Shown: piece after piece, positions 25,166 through 33,615 of the stretch
How the letters are laid out: the number at the start of each line of letters is the position of its first letter
Position numbering within the stretch: position 1 is the first letter of the stretch
Assembly (NCBI GenBank): GCA_963830775.1
Contig: CAWHNT010000031.1
Coordinates: 1 to 64,000 of the forward strand
Length of the DNA: 64,000 bases
DNA from: CAWHNT01 sp963830775
Lineage (GTDB): Bacteria; Pseudomonadota; Alphaproteobacteria; Geminicoccales; Geminicoccaceae
Direction: 5' to 3'
The notes under the pieces: generated by a model
Database searches by the model: none
The model's input: the letters and a program-made list of their open reading frames with translations, nothing else
Told to the model about the DNA's origin: nothing
Translations under genes and position numbers: made by a program

Positions 25166-25475
25166 GGCGCCCCACTTGCTGAGCTCAAGGGCAGCTTCGT
25201 GAGGCGGCTGCCGAGCTCGTCATATAGCGGTCTGCAAGCTAAACAATAAAGACTCGTTCGTCTACAAGATATTGATAAGCCATTGCTCTTGTCCTGCTAA
25301 CATGCTCTGGCATCCATGTTCCTCTTTGCCACGCCAGCAAATCCAGATCAATTGCTGGAGCTGCGTTGGCAACTTTGGTAGTGCAAGCCGCTCGGCCACG
25401 GGCCGCCAGCGCCTGCTTGCCCCCGGCCCGCGGTCCTTTCATACTCGTGAAAACCGCCGCCCCGGAGCCACCCGC
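25166..25475. other. AT-richer intergenic region, no gene seen
   Basis: This 310-bp stretch between the RTX/IS region and the aldolase is less GC-rich than the surroundings. Apart from the duplicated CTTGCTGAGCTCAAGGG near its left edge and the aldolase ribosome-binding site GGAG at 25463-25466, I see nothing recognisable. It probably contains the promoter of the following operon. Confidence 0.5.
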
Positions 25476-26240
25476 ATGGCGACTGCCCTCAAGCCCCGCC
25501 CATCCTGCTCCCCTGAGGAGTGGCGAGCCCGCATCGAACTCGCCGCCTGCTACCGGCTGCTCCATCACTACCGGATGACCGACCTCATCTACACCCACAG
25601 CACGCTCCGCGTGCCGGGCGAGGAGGGGCGGTTCCTCATCAATCCCTATGGCTGGCGGTGGGACGAGATCACGGCCTCGTCGCTGGTGAAGATCGATGTG
25701 GACGGGAACAAGGTGGGCGAGTCGGCGCAGCGGGTGAACCCGGCGGGGTTCACGATCCATAGTGCGGTGCATAGGGGGCGGCACGAGGCGGCGTGCGTGA
25801 TCCACACGCATACCAAGGCGGGCATGGCGGTGGCGGCACTGGAGTGCGGGATCCTGCCGATCAGCCAGCTGGCGATGCAGTGGCATGGGCGGATCGGGTA
25901 TCATGACTATGAGGGGATCGCGACCGACCTGGACGAGCGGGAGCGGATCGTGCGGGACCTGGGGGACAAGAGGGCGCTGGTGCTGCGCAACCATGGGCTG
26001 CTGACGGTCGGGCGCAGCGTGGCTGAGGCATTTCAGACGATGTACTATCTGAACCTTGCGTGCGAGGTGCAGCTGGCGGCGATGGCGACGGGGGCCAGGC
26101 TGGTGGTGCCGCCGGACGCCGTGGCGGAGAAGGTGGCGGCACAGCAGGATGCGATGAACATCGACGACGACGATCTGGCGCTGGAGTGGCAGGCGCATCT
26201 GCGCCTCCTGGACCGGCAGGATCCGACCTACAGGAGCTGA
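25476..26240 (+). CDS. Class II aldolase/adducin-family protein
   Basis: Zinc-dependent aldolase-like protein of 254 residues. ELAACYRLLHHYRMTDLIYT, then the THSTLR and LINPYGWRWDEIT segments, IHTHTKAGMAVAAL (His metal ligands) and ALVLRNHGLLTVGRSVAEAF (third His) define the family, which includes fuculose-phosphate aldolases and related decarboxylases. ATG at 25476 follows GGAG at 8-nt spacing. It is first in a run with the Rieske oxygenase (9-nt gap) and the SelA-like gene. Confidence 0.88.
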   Translation: MATALKPRPSCSPEEWRARIELAACYRLLHHYRMTDLIYTHSTLRVPGEEGRFLINPYGWRWDEITASSLVKIDVDGNKVGESAQRVNPAGFTIHSAVHRGRHEAACVIHTHTKAGMAVAALECGILPISQLAMQWHGRIGYHDYEGIATDLDERERIVRDLGDKRALVLRNHGLLTVGRSVAEAFQTMYYLNLACEVQLAAMATGARLVVPPDAVAEKVAAQQDAMNIDDDDLALEWQAHLRLLDRQDPTYRS

Positions 26241-26249
26241 GGGAAGGCC

Positions 26250-27330
26250 ATGCGTGTCGTCAGTTCCGCCGAGCCCGCCTGGACCCTGCCGGCCTCCTGG
26301 TACCGCGATCCCGAGCTCTATGCCCGCGAGCGGCAGGCGATCTTCGCCCGGAACTGGAGCCTGTTCACCTGGTCCGAGCGGCTGGCCCGGCCCGGCGACT
26401 ATGTGGCGGGGCCGCTGGCCGGCTACCCGGTGTTCGTGGTCCGCGGCGAGGACGGGGTGGTGCGCGGGTTCCACAATGTCTGCCGGCACCGGGCGGCCCA
26501 GCTCGTCGGCGAGGAGGCCGGGCATTGCGGGCGGCGGGTGGTCTGCCCGTACCATAGCTGGACCTACGGGCTGGACGGGGCCTTGAAGAAGGCCACGGAC
26601 TTCGGCCAGGGCGTCGAGCTCGATCCGGCGGAGTGGGGGCTCTACGCGGTCGATGTCGAGGAGTGGCGCGGGCTCGTGTTCGTGCGGATCGAGCAGCGGC
26701 GGGCCGACCTTGCGCGAGTGGCTGGGGCCGATCGATGCGATGGCGGCCGACTATCCGCTGGAGCAGCAGCATTTCTTCAAGGCCAAGAACCGCGACGTGG
26801 ATGTCGACTGGAAGGCCTATGGCGAGAACTATCTCGAATGCTACCACTGCCGGGTGATGCACCCGGGCCTGTGCGCCTCGCTCGACATCGACCGCTACAG
26901 CATCGACGTGCACAAGGAGGACGGGTTCTTCCACCTGCATGCGCCCAAGCGCGAGGGCGGGCTGACGCGGGGGCTCTATTTCTACCGCTTTCCTTACCTG
27001 ATGCTGAACCTCTACGACTGGGGCAGCTCGATCGCGACGGTGGAGCCCTTGGGACCGGGGCGGGTGCGGCACATCAACTGGTACCTGTTCACGGACGTGA
27101 GCCCGGAGAAGGCGGAAGAGAACCACCGCTCGGCCGACTGGTCGGCGCAGATCGTCACCGAGGACCTCGACATCGTCACCGGCGTGCAACGCAACCTGAA
27201 CGCGGGCGTTTATCAGCGAGGCGTGCTCTCGCCCAAGCACGAGCATGCGGTGCTGGCGTTCCAGGACATGGTCCGCGAGGCGCTGGACGAGCATGGGGGC
27301 GGGGCTGCCCAGAGGCTGGCAGCGGAGTAG
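26250..27330 (+). CDS. Rieske aromatic ring-hydroxylating oxygenase, alpha subunit (one frameshift)
   Basis: Oxygenase component, about 360 residues when rejoined. The Rieske centre is NVCRHRAAQL and later VVCPYHSWTYGLDG; the mononuclear iron site is NYLECYHCRVMHPGL. The frame breaks near 26695: the first part reads GLVFVRIEQ and resumes in the +1 frame at GGPTLREWLGPIDAM, as if one base (after CAG) were inserted. Everything on both sides is conserved, so a sequencing insertion is as likely as a mutation. The substrate is unknown; neighbours suggest breakdown of a small aromatic or betaine-like compound. Confidence 0.82.
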
Positions 27331-27337
27331 GCAGCTC

Positions 27338-27964
27338 GTGGACGACGTGACGCTCGCCAAGGTGCTGGAGGCGGATGCGGCCTGCCTCTGGCACGACTGG
27401 GCTGCGGCCCTGGCGCTTGCCGCCGCAGCCTGCGTGACGGGCGAGGATCTGGGGGCGATCCGCGCTTTGCCCGACGAACGCGGGCGGGCGAACCGGATCG
27501 TGCTCCAGCGCGGCCATGTCGTGGACATCGGTGACAGCTCGATTCCGCAGATGCTGCGCCTGGGCGGCGCCGTCGCGGAGGAGATCGGGGCCGTCGACCG
27601 CTGCAAGCCCGGCGAGCTCGATGCGATGCTGGCCGAGGGTGCGGTGGCCGGGCTGTTCGTCGTGGCACCGGGCACGGCGGCCGGGCTGATCGACCTGCCG
27701 CACTGGATTTGGCACTGCCACCAGGCTTCCCGGCCGGCGCTCGTGGCGCTGCACGGTGCCGGCTCGCATCGCGCCGCCCTCGATGCCGGTGCCGACCTCG
27801 TCGTCCTGGACGCCGCGAGCCTGGGCGGCCCGGCTTGTGGAATCGTGGCCGGCCGCGACCCGCTGGTGGCGGCATGCCGGTTGCAGGCGCAGGGGATCGG
27901 CCGGGCGATGCTGCCGCGGCCGCATGAGCGGGAAGCGCTGGGCCTAGCCCTGGGAGGGACCTGA
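27338..27964 (+). CDS. SelA-like (PLP-fold) protein lacking the catalytic lysine
   Basis: Protein of 208 residues resembling the large-domain core of SelA/glucosaminate-6-phosphate ammonia-lyase-type PLP enzymes: ALALAAAACVTGEDLGAIRA, RANRIVLQRGHVVDIGDSS and AGADLVVLDAASLGGPACGI. At the last position family members have a Schiff-base Lys in an SGGKGLRGP-like motif; here no Lys is present. The protein is also about half the usual length. It may be a non-enzymatic paralogue or a degenerate remnant. GTG at 27338 starts just after the Rieske stop, and its stop overlaps the next ATG. Confidence 0.55.
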   Translation: MDDVTLAKVLEADAACLWHDWAAALALAAAACVTGEDLGAIRALPDERGRANRIVLQRGHVVDIGDSSIPQMLRLGGAVAEEIGAVDRCKPGELDAMLAEGAVAGLFVVAPGTAAGLIDLPHWIWHCHQASRPALVALHGAGSHRAALDAGADLVVLDAASLGGPACGIVAGRDPLVAACRLQAQGIGRAMLPRPHEREALGLALGGT

Positions 27965-28212
27965 TGAGCAAAGAGAAGCAGCTCCTGCACCTCGTCTTCG
28001 GCGGCGAGCTCACCGACCCGCGCGGGGTCGAGTTCGCGGACCTCGCGAAGCTCGACATCGTCGGCATCTTCCCGAGCTACGCCGAGGCCTACAAAGCCTG
28101 GCGTGCCAAGGCGCAAGCGACGGTCGACAGCGCGCAGACCCGCTACTTCGTGGTCCATCTCCACCGGCTGCTCGAGCCCGGGCTGGAGGGCGAGGCGACG
28201 AAGCCGGATTGA
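27964..28212 (+). CDS. DUF4170 family protein
   Basis: Small 82-residue cytosolic protein typical of alphaproteobacteria: LLHLVFGGELTDPRGVEFAD, then LDIVGIFPSYAEAYKAWRAK and YFVVHLHRLLEPG. The function of the family is unknown. Its ATG overlaps the stop of the SelA-like gene (TGATG), so it is translationally coupled. Confidence 0.85.
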   Translation: MSKEKQLLHLVFGGELTDPRGVEFADLAKLDIVGIFPSYAEAYKAWRAKAQATVDSAQTRYFVVHLHRLLEPGLEGEATKPD

Positions 28213-28231
28213 GCCCGGTGCCACCCGCTCC

Positions 28232-28287
28232 AACTGAACCCCGCGCCGGGCCGGCGCCTAACTGACCCCCGCGCCGGGCCGGCGCCC
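28232..28287. repeat. Tandem 28-bp direct repeat containing a hairpin
   Basis: Two adjacent 28-bp units (28232-28259 and 28260-28287) differ at two positions. Each contains GCGCCGGGCCGGCGC, a short perfect hairpin. They lie between convergent genes and overlap the last codons of the minus-strand gene; a doubled terminator is the simplest reading. Confidence 0.7.
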
Positions 28288-29262
28288 GGCGAGGCGGTTG
28301 AGCTCGGGAGGGGCCAGGGGGCGGGCGGCCAGGACGTCGCGCAGCACGAAGCCGTCGATCGAGCCGGTGTAGCGGGGCCAGTTGGGCCAGAGCTGGGCGC
28401 AGATGGCTTCGGCGAGGTCGAGGTCGTCGGCGGTGGCGGGGGCGGGCTGGGCCAGGAGGCGCTCGAGGCGGGCGCGCAGGGCGACGTGCGGCGAGCGGGG
28501 CGGTGGTGCGGCCGCGGGCGTGGCGCGGCTGCCCTGCTTCACGGCCTTGGGCCGTGGGCGCGGTGGCGGGCCCTCCCAGAACCACAAGGTCCGCAGGCGC
28601 CAGTCCCACTGCAGCCCGCCGGCGGGATAGGCCAGGCGATTGAAGTCGTGCGTCTCCTGCTCGGTCATCCGCTCCAGCAGCTCCAGCATGTCGGGATTGG
28701 TCTGCTCCGGCGTGATGTCGAGGAGCCGGACGGCGCCTTTGGCGCCGGGCACCACGTAGACGTCGCGGTCCGGCATGACGAGCCGGCGGTCGTCGCCCTC
28801 CCAGTCGCCCTCATGGTCGGCGCGCATGCGCCACCGGTCCCAGACCTCCGCCGGGTTGATCGCCGGCTGCTCGGGCTCCGCCTCCTCCTTGCGCCGGGCC
28901 GACGCGGGCTTCCGTTTTGGGGGTTGGGCGGGCGTTTCGGCCGGTGCGCTGGCGGGACCGAGGCCCAGGAGACGCATGGCGGCGTTGATGGCGCCGATCT
29001 TGTCGTCGGCGAGCGCACGCTGCATGGACTGGCGCAGCAGCCGGGTCAGGGTCTCGTCCTGCTCGGCCGGTGGCCGGGCCTCGACGGTCCGGCAGTCGGC
29101 CAGGAGCTCGTCGAGCGCCATGGCCTGCCGTGCCTGGGCCACGTGCTCCAGGTGCAGCCCGGCAAGGCGGGTGGCGATGCTCTCGGGCATGCCGGCGGCC
29201 ATGCTCTGGGCTGTGACCAGGAGCTGGTGGGGTGAGGGGTCGGTTGGGGCGCTGGCTGGCAT
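28258..29262 (-). CDS. Hypothetical protein, 334 aa
   Basis: No family recognised. ATG at 29262 begins PASAPTDPSPHQLLVTAQSM. The N-terminal ~130 residues are predicted helical, followed by a low-complexity Pro/Lys/Glu linker (about residues 105-140). A conserved-looking block follows: VWDRWRMRADHEGDWEGDDR, LVMPDRDVYVVPG and WDWRLRTLWFWEG. A Pro-rich basic stretch leads to a final helical region, RYTGSIDGFVLRDVLAARPL. No signal peptide or membrane segment. It is divergent from the ketopantoate-reductase-like gene. Confidence 0.65.
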   Translation of the reverse strand: MPASAPTDPSPHQLLVTAQSMAAGMPESIATRLAGLHLEHVAQARQAMALDELLADCRTVEARPPAEQDETLTRLLRQSMQRALADDKIGAINAAMRLLGLGPASAPAETPAQPPKRKPASARRKEEAEPEQPAINPAEVWDRWRMRADHEGDWEGDDRRLVMPDRDVYVVPGAKGAVRLLDITPEQTNPDMLELLERMTEQETHDFNRLAYPAGGLQWDWRLRTLWFWEGPPPRPRPKAVKQGSRATPAAAPPPRSPHVALRARLERLLAQPAPATADDLDLAEAICAQLWPNWPRYTGSIDGFVLRDVLAARPLAPPELNRLAGRRPGAGVS

Positions 29263-29317
29263 GGCGGGCGTTGTATAGGAAAATGAGCCTAGTATCAAGC
29301 TCGAAGGGGAGGCAGCA

Positions 29318-30320
29318 ATGCGGATCTGTGTGATCGGGGCGGGTGCCTTGGGCGGGAGCTTCGCCGCACGGCTGGCAGCCCATGCGGGCCTGGAGGTGGC
29401 GCTGGTCGACGCCTGGCCCGAGCATGTGGCGGCGATCGCGCATGACGGGCTGGTGGCCGAGGGCGAGCCCGCCGTGCCGGAACCGGTGCGCCTGCAGGCC
29501 TGGCTGCCGGAGACCGCCCTGATCGGCCGGTTCGACCTCGCCTTCGTCGCGGCGGATGCCAACAACACAAGGGGTGCGGCGGAGGTGGCGGCACGGGTGC
29601 TGGAGCCGGGCGGCTTTGCGCTCACCGTCCAGAACGGGATCGGCAACATCGAGACGTTGGCCGAGGTCCTGGGGCCCTGGGCGGGTCGTCGGCGGCTCGA
29701 CCATGTGCAGCTTCCGGGTCGAGGGGCCGGGCCGGGTGCGGCAGACCCATGCCGGGCCGACGACGATCGGCGAGCTCGACGGGCGGCGCAGCGAGCGGGT
29801 GGAAACCTTGGCGGAGATGCTGCGCCGGGCCGGCTACGAGGTCGTGGTGACGGAGAGCATCATGGCCACCATCTGGACCAAGCTCATGGTCAACCTCTCG
29901 ATCAACCCGATCTGCGCCATCACCGGCCTGCGGACCGGCGAGTTCGCCCGGGTCGAAGCCACCGACCGGTTCCAGGACCGGCTCCTCGACGAGGCGTTCG
30001 CGGTGGTGCGGGCCAAGGGGCTGGACCTCGACGAGGCCGCGATCCGCTCCAAGATCAAGACCCAGTGCTGGTACAAGTACAACGAGCCCTCGATGCTGCA
30101 GCACATGAAGGCGGGACGGCGGACCGAGATCGACGCCATCAACGGGGCCCTGGTGCGGGAGGCGGAGGCGCTGGGCGTGCCGGTCCCGTTCAACGAGGCG
30201 CTGGCCATGCTGATCAAGGGGCGCGAGCGGCACGAGCAGCAGCGGGTCTCGGGCGTGGTGCCGGACTGGACGGCGCTCGAGCGCGAGGCGGAGCAGGCGC
30301 CGCGCGGGTCGGCGGGCTGA
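29318..30320 (+). CDS. Ketopantoate reductase family (ApbA/PanE) oxidoreductase (one frameshift)
   Basis: NAD(P)-dependent 2-dehydropantoate 2-reductase-like enzyme, about 333 residues. The nucleotide-binding motif is ICVIGAGALGGSFAARLA, with LTVQNGIGNIETLAEVLG. The C-terminal domain has IMATIWTKLMVNLSINPICA and then KIKTQCWYKYNEPSMLQHMK followed by the RRTEIDAINGALVREAEALG motif. The frame breaks near 29680: EVLGP continues as GRVVGGSTMCSFRVEGPGRV in the +1 frame, equivalent to one extra base. Such proteins outside pan operons often act on other 2-oxoacids, so the substrate is uncertain. Confidence 0.82.
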
Positions 30321-30324
30321 GGGC

Positions 30325-30524
30325 TCAGCCCGCCTCGCCTCGGGCTCGATGCCGAGCTCGGACTCGATCCGCTTCTCCAGCATCTCGCTCACATAGGGCT
30401 TCTGCCGCCGCGCCCGGAGCCGGCGGCGGGCCTCCAGCACGAGCGCCCGGTCGGCCTCGCTGAGGCCCTGGAGATCCGCCTCGGTCGAGGCCGCGTCCGG
30501 GTGCTGCACCTGCTCGCCTGCCAT
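30325..30524 (-). CDS. Small protein coupled to ADP-ribosyltransferase gene, island 1
   Basis: ATG at 30524 lies one base beyond the stop of the ADP-ribosyltransferase gene, with its GGGAGG ribosome-binding site inside the end of that gene. It encodes a helical, Arg/Glu-rich protein: LSEADRALVLEARRRLRARR, then KPYVSEMLEKRIESELG. It resembles the small ORF at 61354-61533 (LSAEERAFLEQARKDFPARR...) in the same relative position. The frame stays open antisense through the convergent gene, so the true 3' end is unclear; a stop in another frame at 30325 is at the expected length. It could be a regulator, co-factor or immunity-type protein. Confidence 0.5.
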
Positions 30525-30525
30525 C

Positions 30526-31560
30526 CTAGCCTCCCACCCGCTCGCGCATCACGATGTCCACGCCGGTGCTGGCCTCCATCCCGATGCCCAGGATATCGGC
30601 GTCGCCGTGGCGGCTGACCACATCGAACCGCGTTCCCGGCGGGAACAGGACCTCCTGCTCGTCGTGCGGCGAGAAGGCGCTGACGTCGCGGCCCGTCGTC
30701 TGGCCCGACAGCAGGATGCTGAACTGGAACGAGCCGTGGAAGTTCTTGTCGCTGCTGGCGCTGGTGCTGGTGAAGGCGTGCTCGGTCACGCGGTTGCCGG
30801 CCTGGTAGCCCTGATCCACCGACGTCGGCAGGTGCTTGGCCCCGCGATAGACCATGACCCGGTTGTTACCGTTGTCATTGAACGAATCGTAGTCGTTGGG
30901 GTTGGGCCGCGGCAGGGCATTGAGCCCGTCCTCGATGTGCTGGATGTAGGCTTGGCCGTAGGGAGAGAGGCCGGACCTGTCGCCGCCGGCCTCGCGCAGC
31001 ATCCGGTTCAGGGCGTAGCAGGTGTCGGTGCAGGTATAGCCGTGGATCGCCACCTTCTGCAGGTCGGTGAGCTGGTTGGCGTCCAACTGCGCCTGCGGCG
31101 ATGCTTTGCCGATGCACTTCTCGACATCGCCCAGGAGCTTGAAGAAGGTGCCTGCTCCCATGGTCTGGAACATCGGGTCGTTGCGGACGGCCTGGTATTT
31201 CGTGCCGTAGTCCGCCACGATCTGGTCGAGCTTGCCGATGTCCTTGAGCTTCAGCCCCTTCTCCGGGCTGATCGAGAAGAAGCCCTTGCTCTTGCCGAGC
31301 TGCTTGAAGGCGAAATCACCGAATCCGGCCCCGAACTCCTGGTCGAGGGCCGCCTTGATCTGGCGCACACCTTCCTGATATTTCGGCTGCCGCGAGCCGA
31401 TCCCGTGCCGCTGGTCGCCGTGCACGTAGATGGCGGTGCTGCCGGCGGTCCCGCGGACATGCTTGTCGCCCTTGCCCTGGTTGGCGTTCTCCAGCGCGTG
31501 CAGCTGGGTGCTCATCGCCTGCCAGGCGCCACCACCCCCGACATTGCCGACGCCCGTCAT
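30526..31560 (-). CDS. Putative type III effector: R-S-ExE mono-ADP-ribosyltransferase, island 1
   Basis: Protein of 344 residues. The C-terminal half is a mono-ADP-ribosyltransferase: GYTCTDTCYALNRMLREA (174-191), VYRGAK with Arg239, AFTSTSAS (STS, 265-267) and EQEVLFPPGTRF with the ExE pair Glu301/Glu303. This is the arginine-modifying class that includes ExoS/ExoT-like and VopT-like exoenzymes. The N-terminal ~115 residues form a separate domain (KGDKHVRG..., RQPKYQEGVRQIKAALDQEF) shared with the protein at 32741-33494. There is no Sec signal. It follows a CesT-like chaperone gene by 23 nt, so delivery by a type III system is inferred. Confidence 0.8.
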   Translation of the reverse strand: MTGVGNVGGGGAWQAMSTQLHALENANQGKGDKHVRGTAGSTAIYVHGDQRHGIGSRQPKYQEGVRQIKAALDQEFGAGFGDFAFKQLGKSKGFFSISPEKGLKLKDIGKLDQIVADYGTKYQAVRNDPMFQTMGAGTFFKLLGDVEKCIGKASPQAQLDANQLTDLQKVAIHGYTCTDTCYALNRMLREAGGDRSGLSPYGQAYIQHIEDGLNALPRPNPNDYDSFNDNGNNRVMVYRGAKHLPTSVDQGYQAGNRVTEHAFTSTSASSDKNFHGSFQFSILLSGQTTGRDVSAFSPHDEQEVLFPPGTRFDVVSRHGDADILGIGMEASTGVDIVMRERVGG

Positions 31561-31583
31561 GCTTCAGCTCCCCGTTCCATGCG

Positions 31584-32060
31584 TCAGCCGCGGATGGCGC
31601 CCAGCATCATCAGCCGGTCGAGGTCGGCGCTGCCCCTGGCGGCTTCGCTCTCGACGCCGCGCATGATCCCGCCCCGCCAGTGCCGCGCCAGCTCGACGAA
31701 GCCGGCCACCACGTTGCGCAGGCCCGTGAGATCGAGGTCGCCCACACCCGTCTCGAAGAGCTGGACGATGGTGCCGCCCGGGCTCTCCAGGGCCATCCGC
31801 ACGCCGCCGGTCTCCGGCCAGGCATGGTTGTAGAGCAGCAGGAGCTCGTAGATCCGGTGCCGCGAGGCTTCGGGCGGCTGCCCCAGCTCGATCGACAGCA
31901 TGAGCCGGTCGTCGGCCTCCACATAGTCGGCGTGGACGACCGTCGCCTCGTCGACCACGAGCGCCCATTCGCGCTCGCCGTCGAAGACGCTCACCTGCTC
32001 CAGCTCCAGGAGCGGGCCGATCTCGCGCATCAGCGCGTGCACGTGTGACGGCCCTGTCAT
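31584..32060 (-). CDS. CesT-like type III secretion chaperone, island 1 (minus-strand operon)
   Basis: Small acidic protein of 158 residues with the layout of class I type III chaperones: an N-terminal helix (ALMREIGPLLELEQVSVFDG), a beta-rich centre, LYNHAWPETGGVRMALES and a C-terminal helix (LRNVVAGFVELARHWRGG). It is strongly similar to the chaperone at 32251-32712 and structurally parallel to those at 41742 and 62452. Its gene directly precedes the ADP-ribosyltransferase gene, so that protein is the likely client. Family assignment is by pattern recognition, not a profile search. Confidence 0.7.
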   Translation of the reverse strand: MTGPSHVHALMREIGPLLELEQVSVFDGEREWALVVDEATVVHADYVEADDRLMLSIELGQPPEASRHRIYELLLLYNHAWPETGGVRMALESPGGTIVQLFETGVGDLDLTGLRNVVAGFVELARHWRGGIMRGVESEAARGSADLDRLMMLGAIRG

Positions 32061-32250
32061 TCGACCTCGGCCCGATGGGTGCCATTCCCGGGCTCGACGG
32101 TGCCCTTCGGATGATCATCCGTCAACAAAACCTCCTGGTACATGAGGCTCGTGCGCTGGACGCGCCGGTTGCGCTCGAGGGCGGCGGGCGAAGCGAGGTT
32201 GACTGGCACAGGCCGTGGCGGCAGCCTCGTGCCGGGTTGGGAGGGGCGTC

Positions 32251-32712
32251 ATGGCCGGCAAGGAGCATATCCGGGCGCTGATGCGGGAGATCGGCCCGCA
32301 GATGGCCTTGGCCCAGGTGACCGAGTTCGAGGCCGAAGGCACCTGGACGCTGATGCCGGACGAGGACACGGTCCTGTTCGCCGACCATGACGAGGCCGGC
32401 GGGCGCCTCGTGCTCTCGGCCGAGGCCGGCCGGCCCGTCGAGAGCGGCCGGCTCGGGCTCTACGACCTCCTCCTCCGCTACAACAACAGCTGGGCCGAGA
32501 CCGGCGGCGTGCGCATGGCGCTCGACGGGGAGGGTACCGTCGTGCAGCTCTTCGACCTGCCGTCGGCGGACCTCGACCTGCCCCGGCTGCAGGCCGTGGT
32601 GACCGGCTTCATCGACACGCTGCGGGCCTGGCGCGAGATCGTGGGCCGGGCCGGCGGCGGCAGCACCGAGGCGGCGTTCGGCCCGATGCTGGGCGGGATG
32701 ATCCGCGGCTGA
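32251..32712 (+). CDS. CesT-like type III secretion chaperone, island 1 (plus-strand operon)
   Basis: Protein of 153 residues, close paralogue of the divergent chaperone: HIRALMREIGPQMALAQVTE, YDLLLRYNNSWAETGGVRMA and LQAVVTGFIDTLRAWREIVG align with it. The GGGAGGGG ribosome-binding site supports ATG 32251. It is followed after 28 nt by the putative effector gene at 32741. The 190-bp divergent region (32061-32250) between the two chaperones should hold both promoters. Confidence 0.7.
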   Translation: MAGKEHIRALMREIGPQMALAQVTEFEAEGTWTLMPDEDTVLFADHDEAGGRLVLSAEAGRPVESGRLGLYDLLLRYNNSWAETGGVRMALDGEGTVVQLFDLPSADLDLPRLQAVVTGFIDTLRAWREIVGRAGGGSTEAAFGPMLGGMIRG

Positions 32713-32740
32713 GTCCGGCGCTCGTCAGGGAGGGACCAGG

Positions 32741-33494
32741 ATGAAGGTCGACCAGAACACCACGTTCACGCAGATCTACAACCAGATGAAGCCCGGCCTC
32801 CTCGAGCAAGGAGGACAAGCACATCCGGGGCAGCGGCAACGACCTCTACACCCACAACGCCCTGATGCCGCACGGCAAGGGTGCCCAGGCGCTGGCCGAC
32901 CGCCAGCAGAAGTACAGCGACGGCGCCGCCACCATCAAGAACGCGATCGCGAGCCAGTACAACAGCCCGCAGCTGGCCGACCGGGTGTTCCAGAACCTCA
33001 ACCTGACCGACCGGGTGACGGTGGGCGACCTGCGGGCGATCAAACGCGAGATCCAGGCCGAGCTGCTGAACCAGCCGACCGTGCAGGCGCAGAAGAGCGA
33101 TCTCAGCCAGTTCGGGAGCGAGCCGACCACGGCCGCGCACCAGGTGTTCCGTGGCGGAACGCCCGACCTGGCCCACGCCAGTCAGGCATTCCGCGAGTTC
33201 CTGGCGAAGAACCACGAGGAGCCGACGGTCCAGTTCCTCGACGCCTACCATCAATTCTTGGCCAACCCCAGCAAGGCCGGCGCGGACGCCTTCATCAGGA
33301 ACCACATCGACAATCCCGATATGAACATCTACGCCAACAACAAGGAGGACGCTCGTGAGGGCGTGGCAGCGCTCGGCAACAACCCCAGCAGACAGGATGT
33401 CGAGAGAGCCTTCGACCATGCCATCCGCGACCTGAACGAATCCTTCGTCCACGACATGTTCGGGCGGTTCCAGAAGGAATATCAGGCGAGCTGA
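32741..33494 (+). CDS. Putative type III effector of unknown activity, island 1 (one frameshift)
   Basis: About 250 residues after correcting a +1 break near 32800 (MKVDQNTTFTQIYNQMKPGL in one frame, then KEDKHIRGSGNDLYTH in the next). Its N-terminal region, DKHIRG...RQQKYSDGAATIKNAIASQY then LADRVFQNLNLTDRVTVGDL, matches the N-terminal domain of the ADP-ribosyltransferase at 30526-31560. The C-terminal part (EFLAKNHEEPTVQFLDAYHQ, DREF-like helices) lacks ART motifs and is unrecognised. No Sec signal. The chaperone gene is immediately upstream. Confidence 0.55.
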
Positions 33495-33615
33495 ACGGCA
33501 TCCCGACCCGGGCCTCGCGGGCTTCTCACGCCCTGCCGTTCGTGTAGTGTCCGGCCCGCGAACGCCATGCTGCCCGCTTGAGAGGCGGCAGGCGGGCTTG
33601 CGGGAGGCGTTGCCG

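Noticed and set aside
28232..28287. Tandem repeat as a CRISPR array
   Set aside because: Only two abutting units with no spacers and no cas genes nearby.
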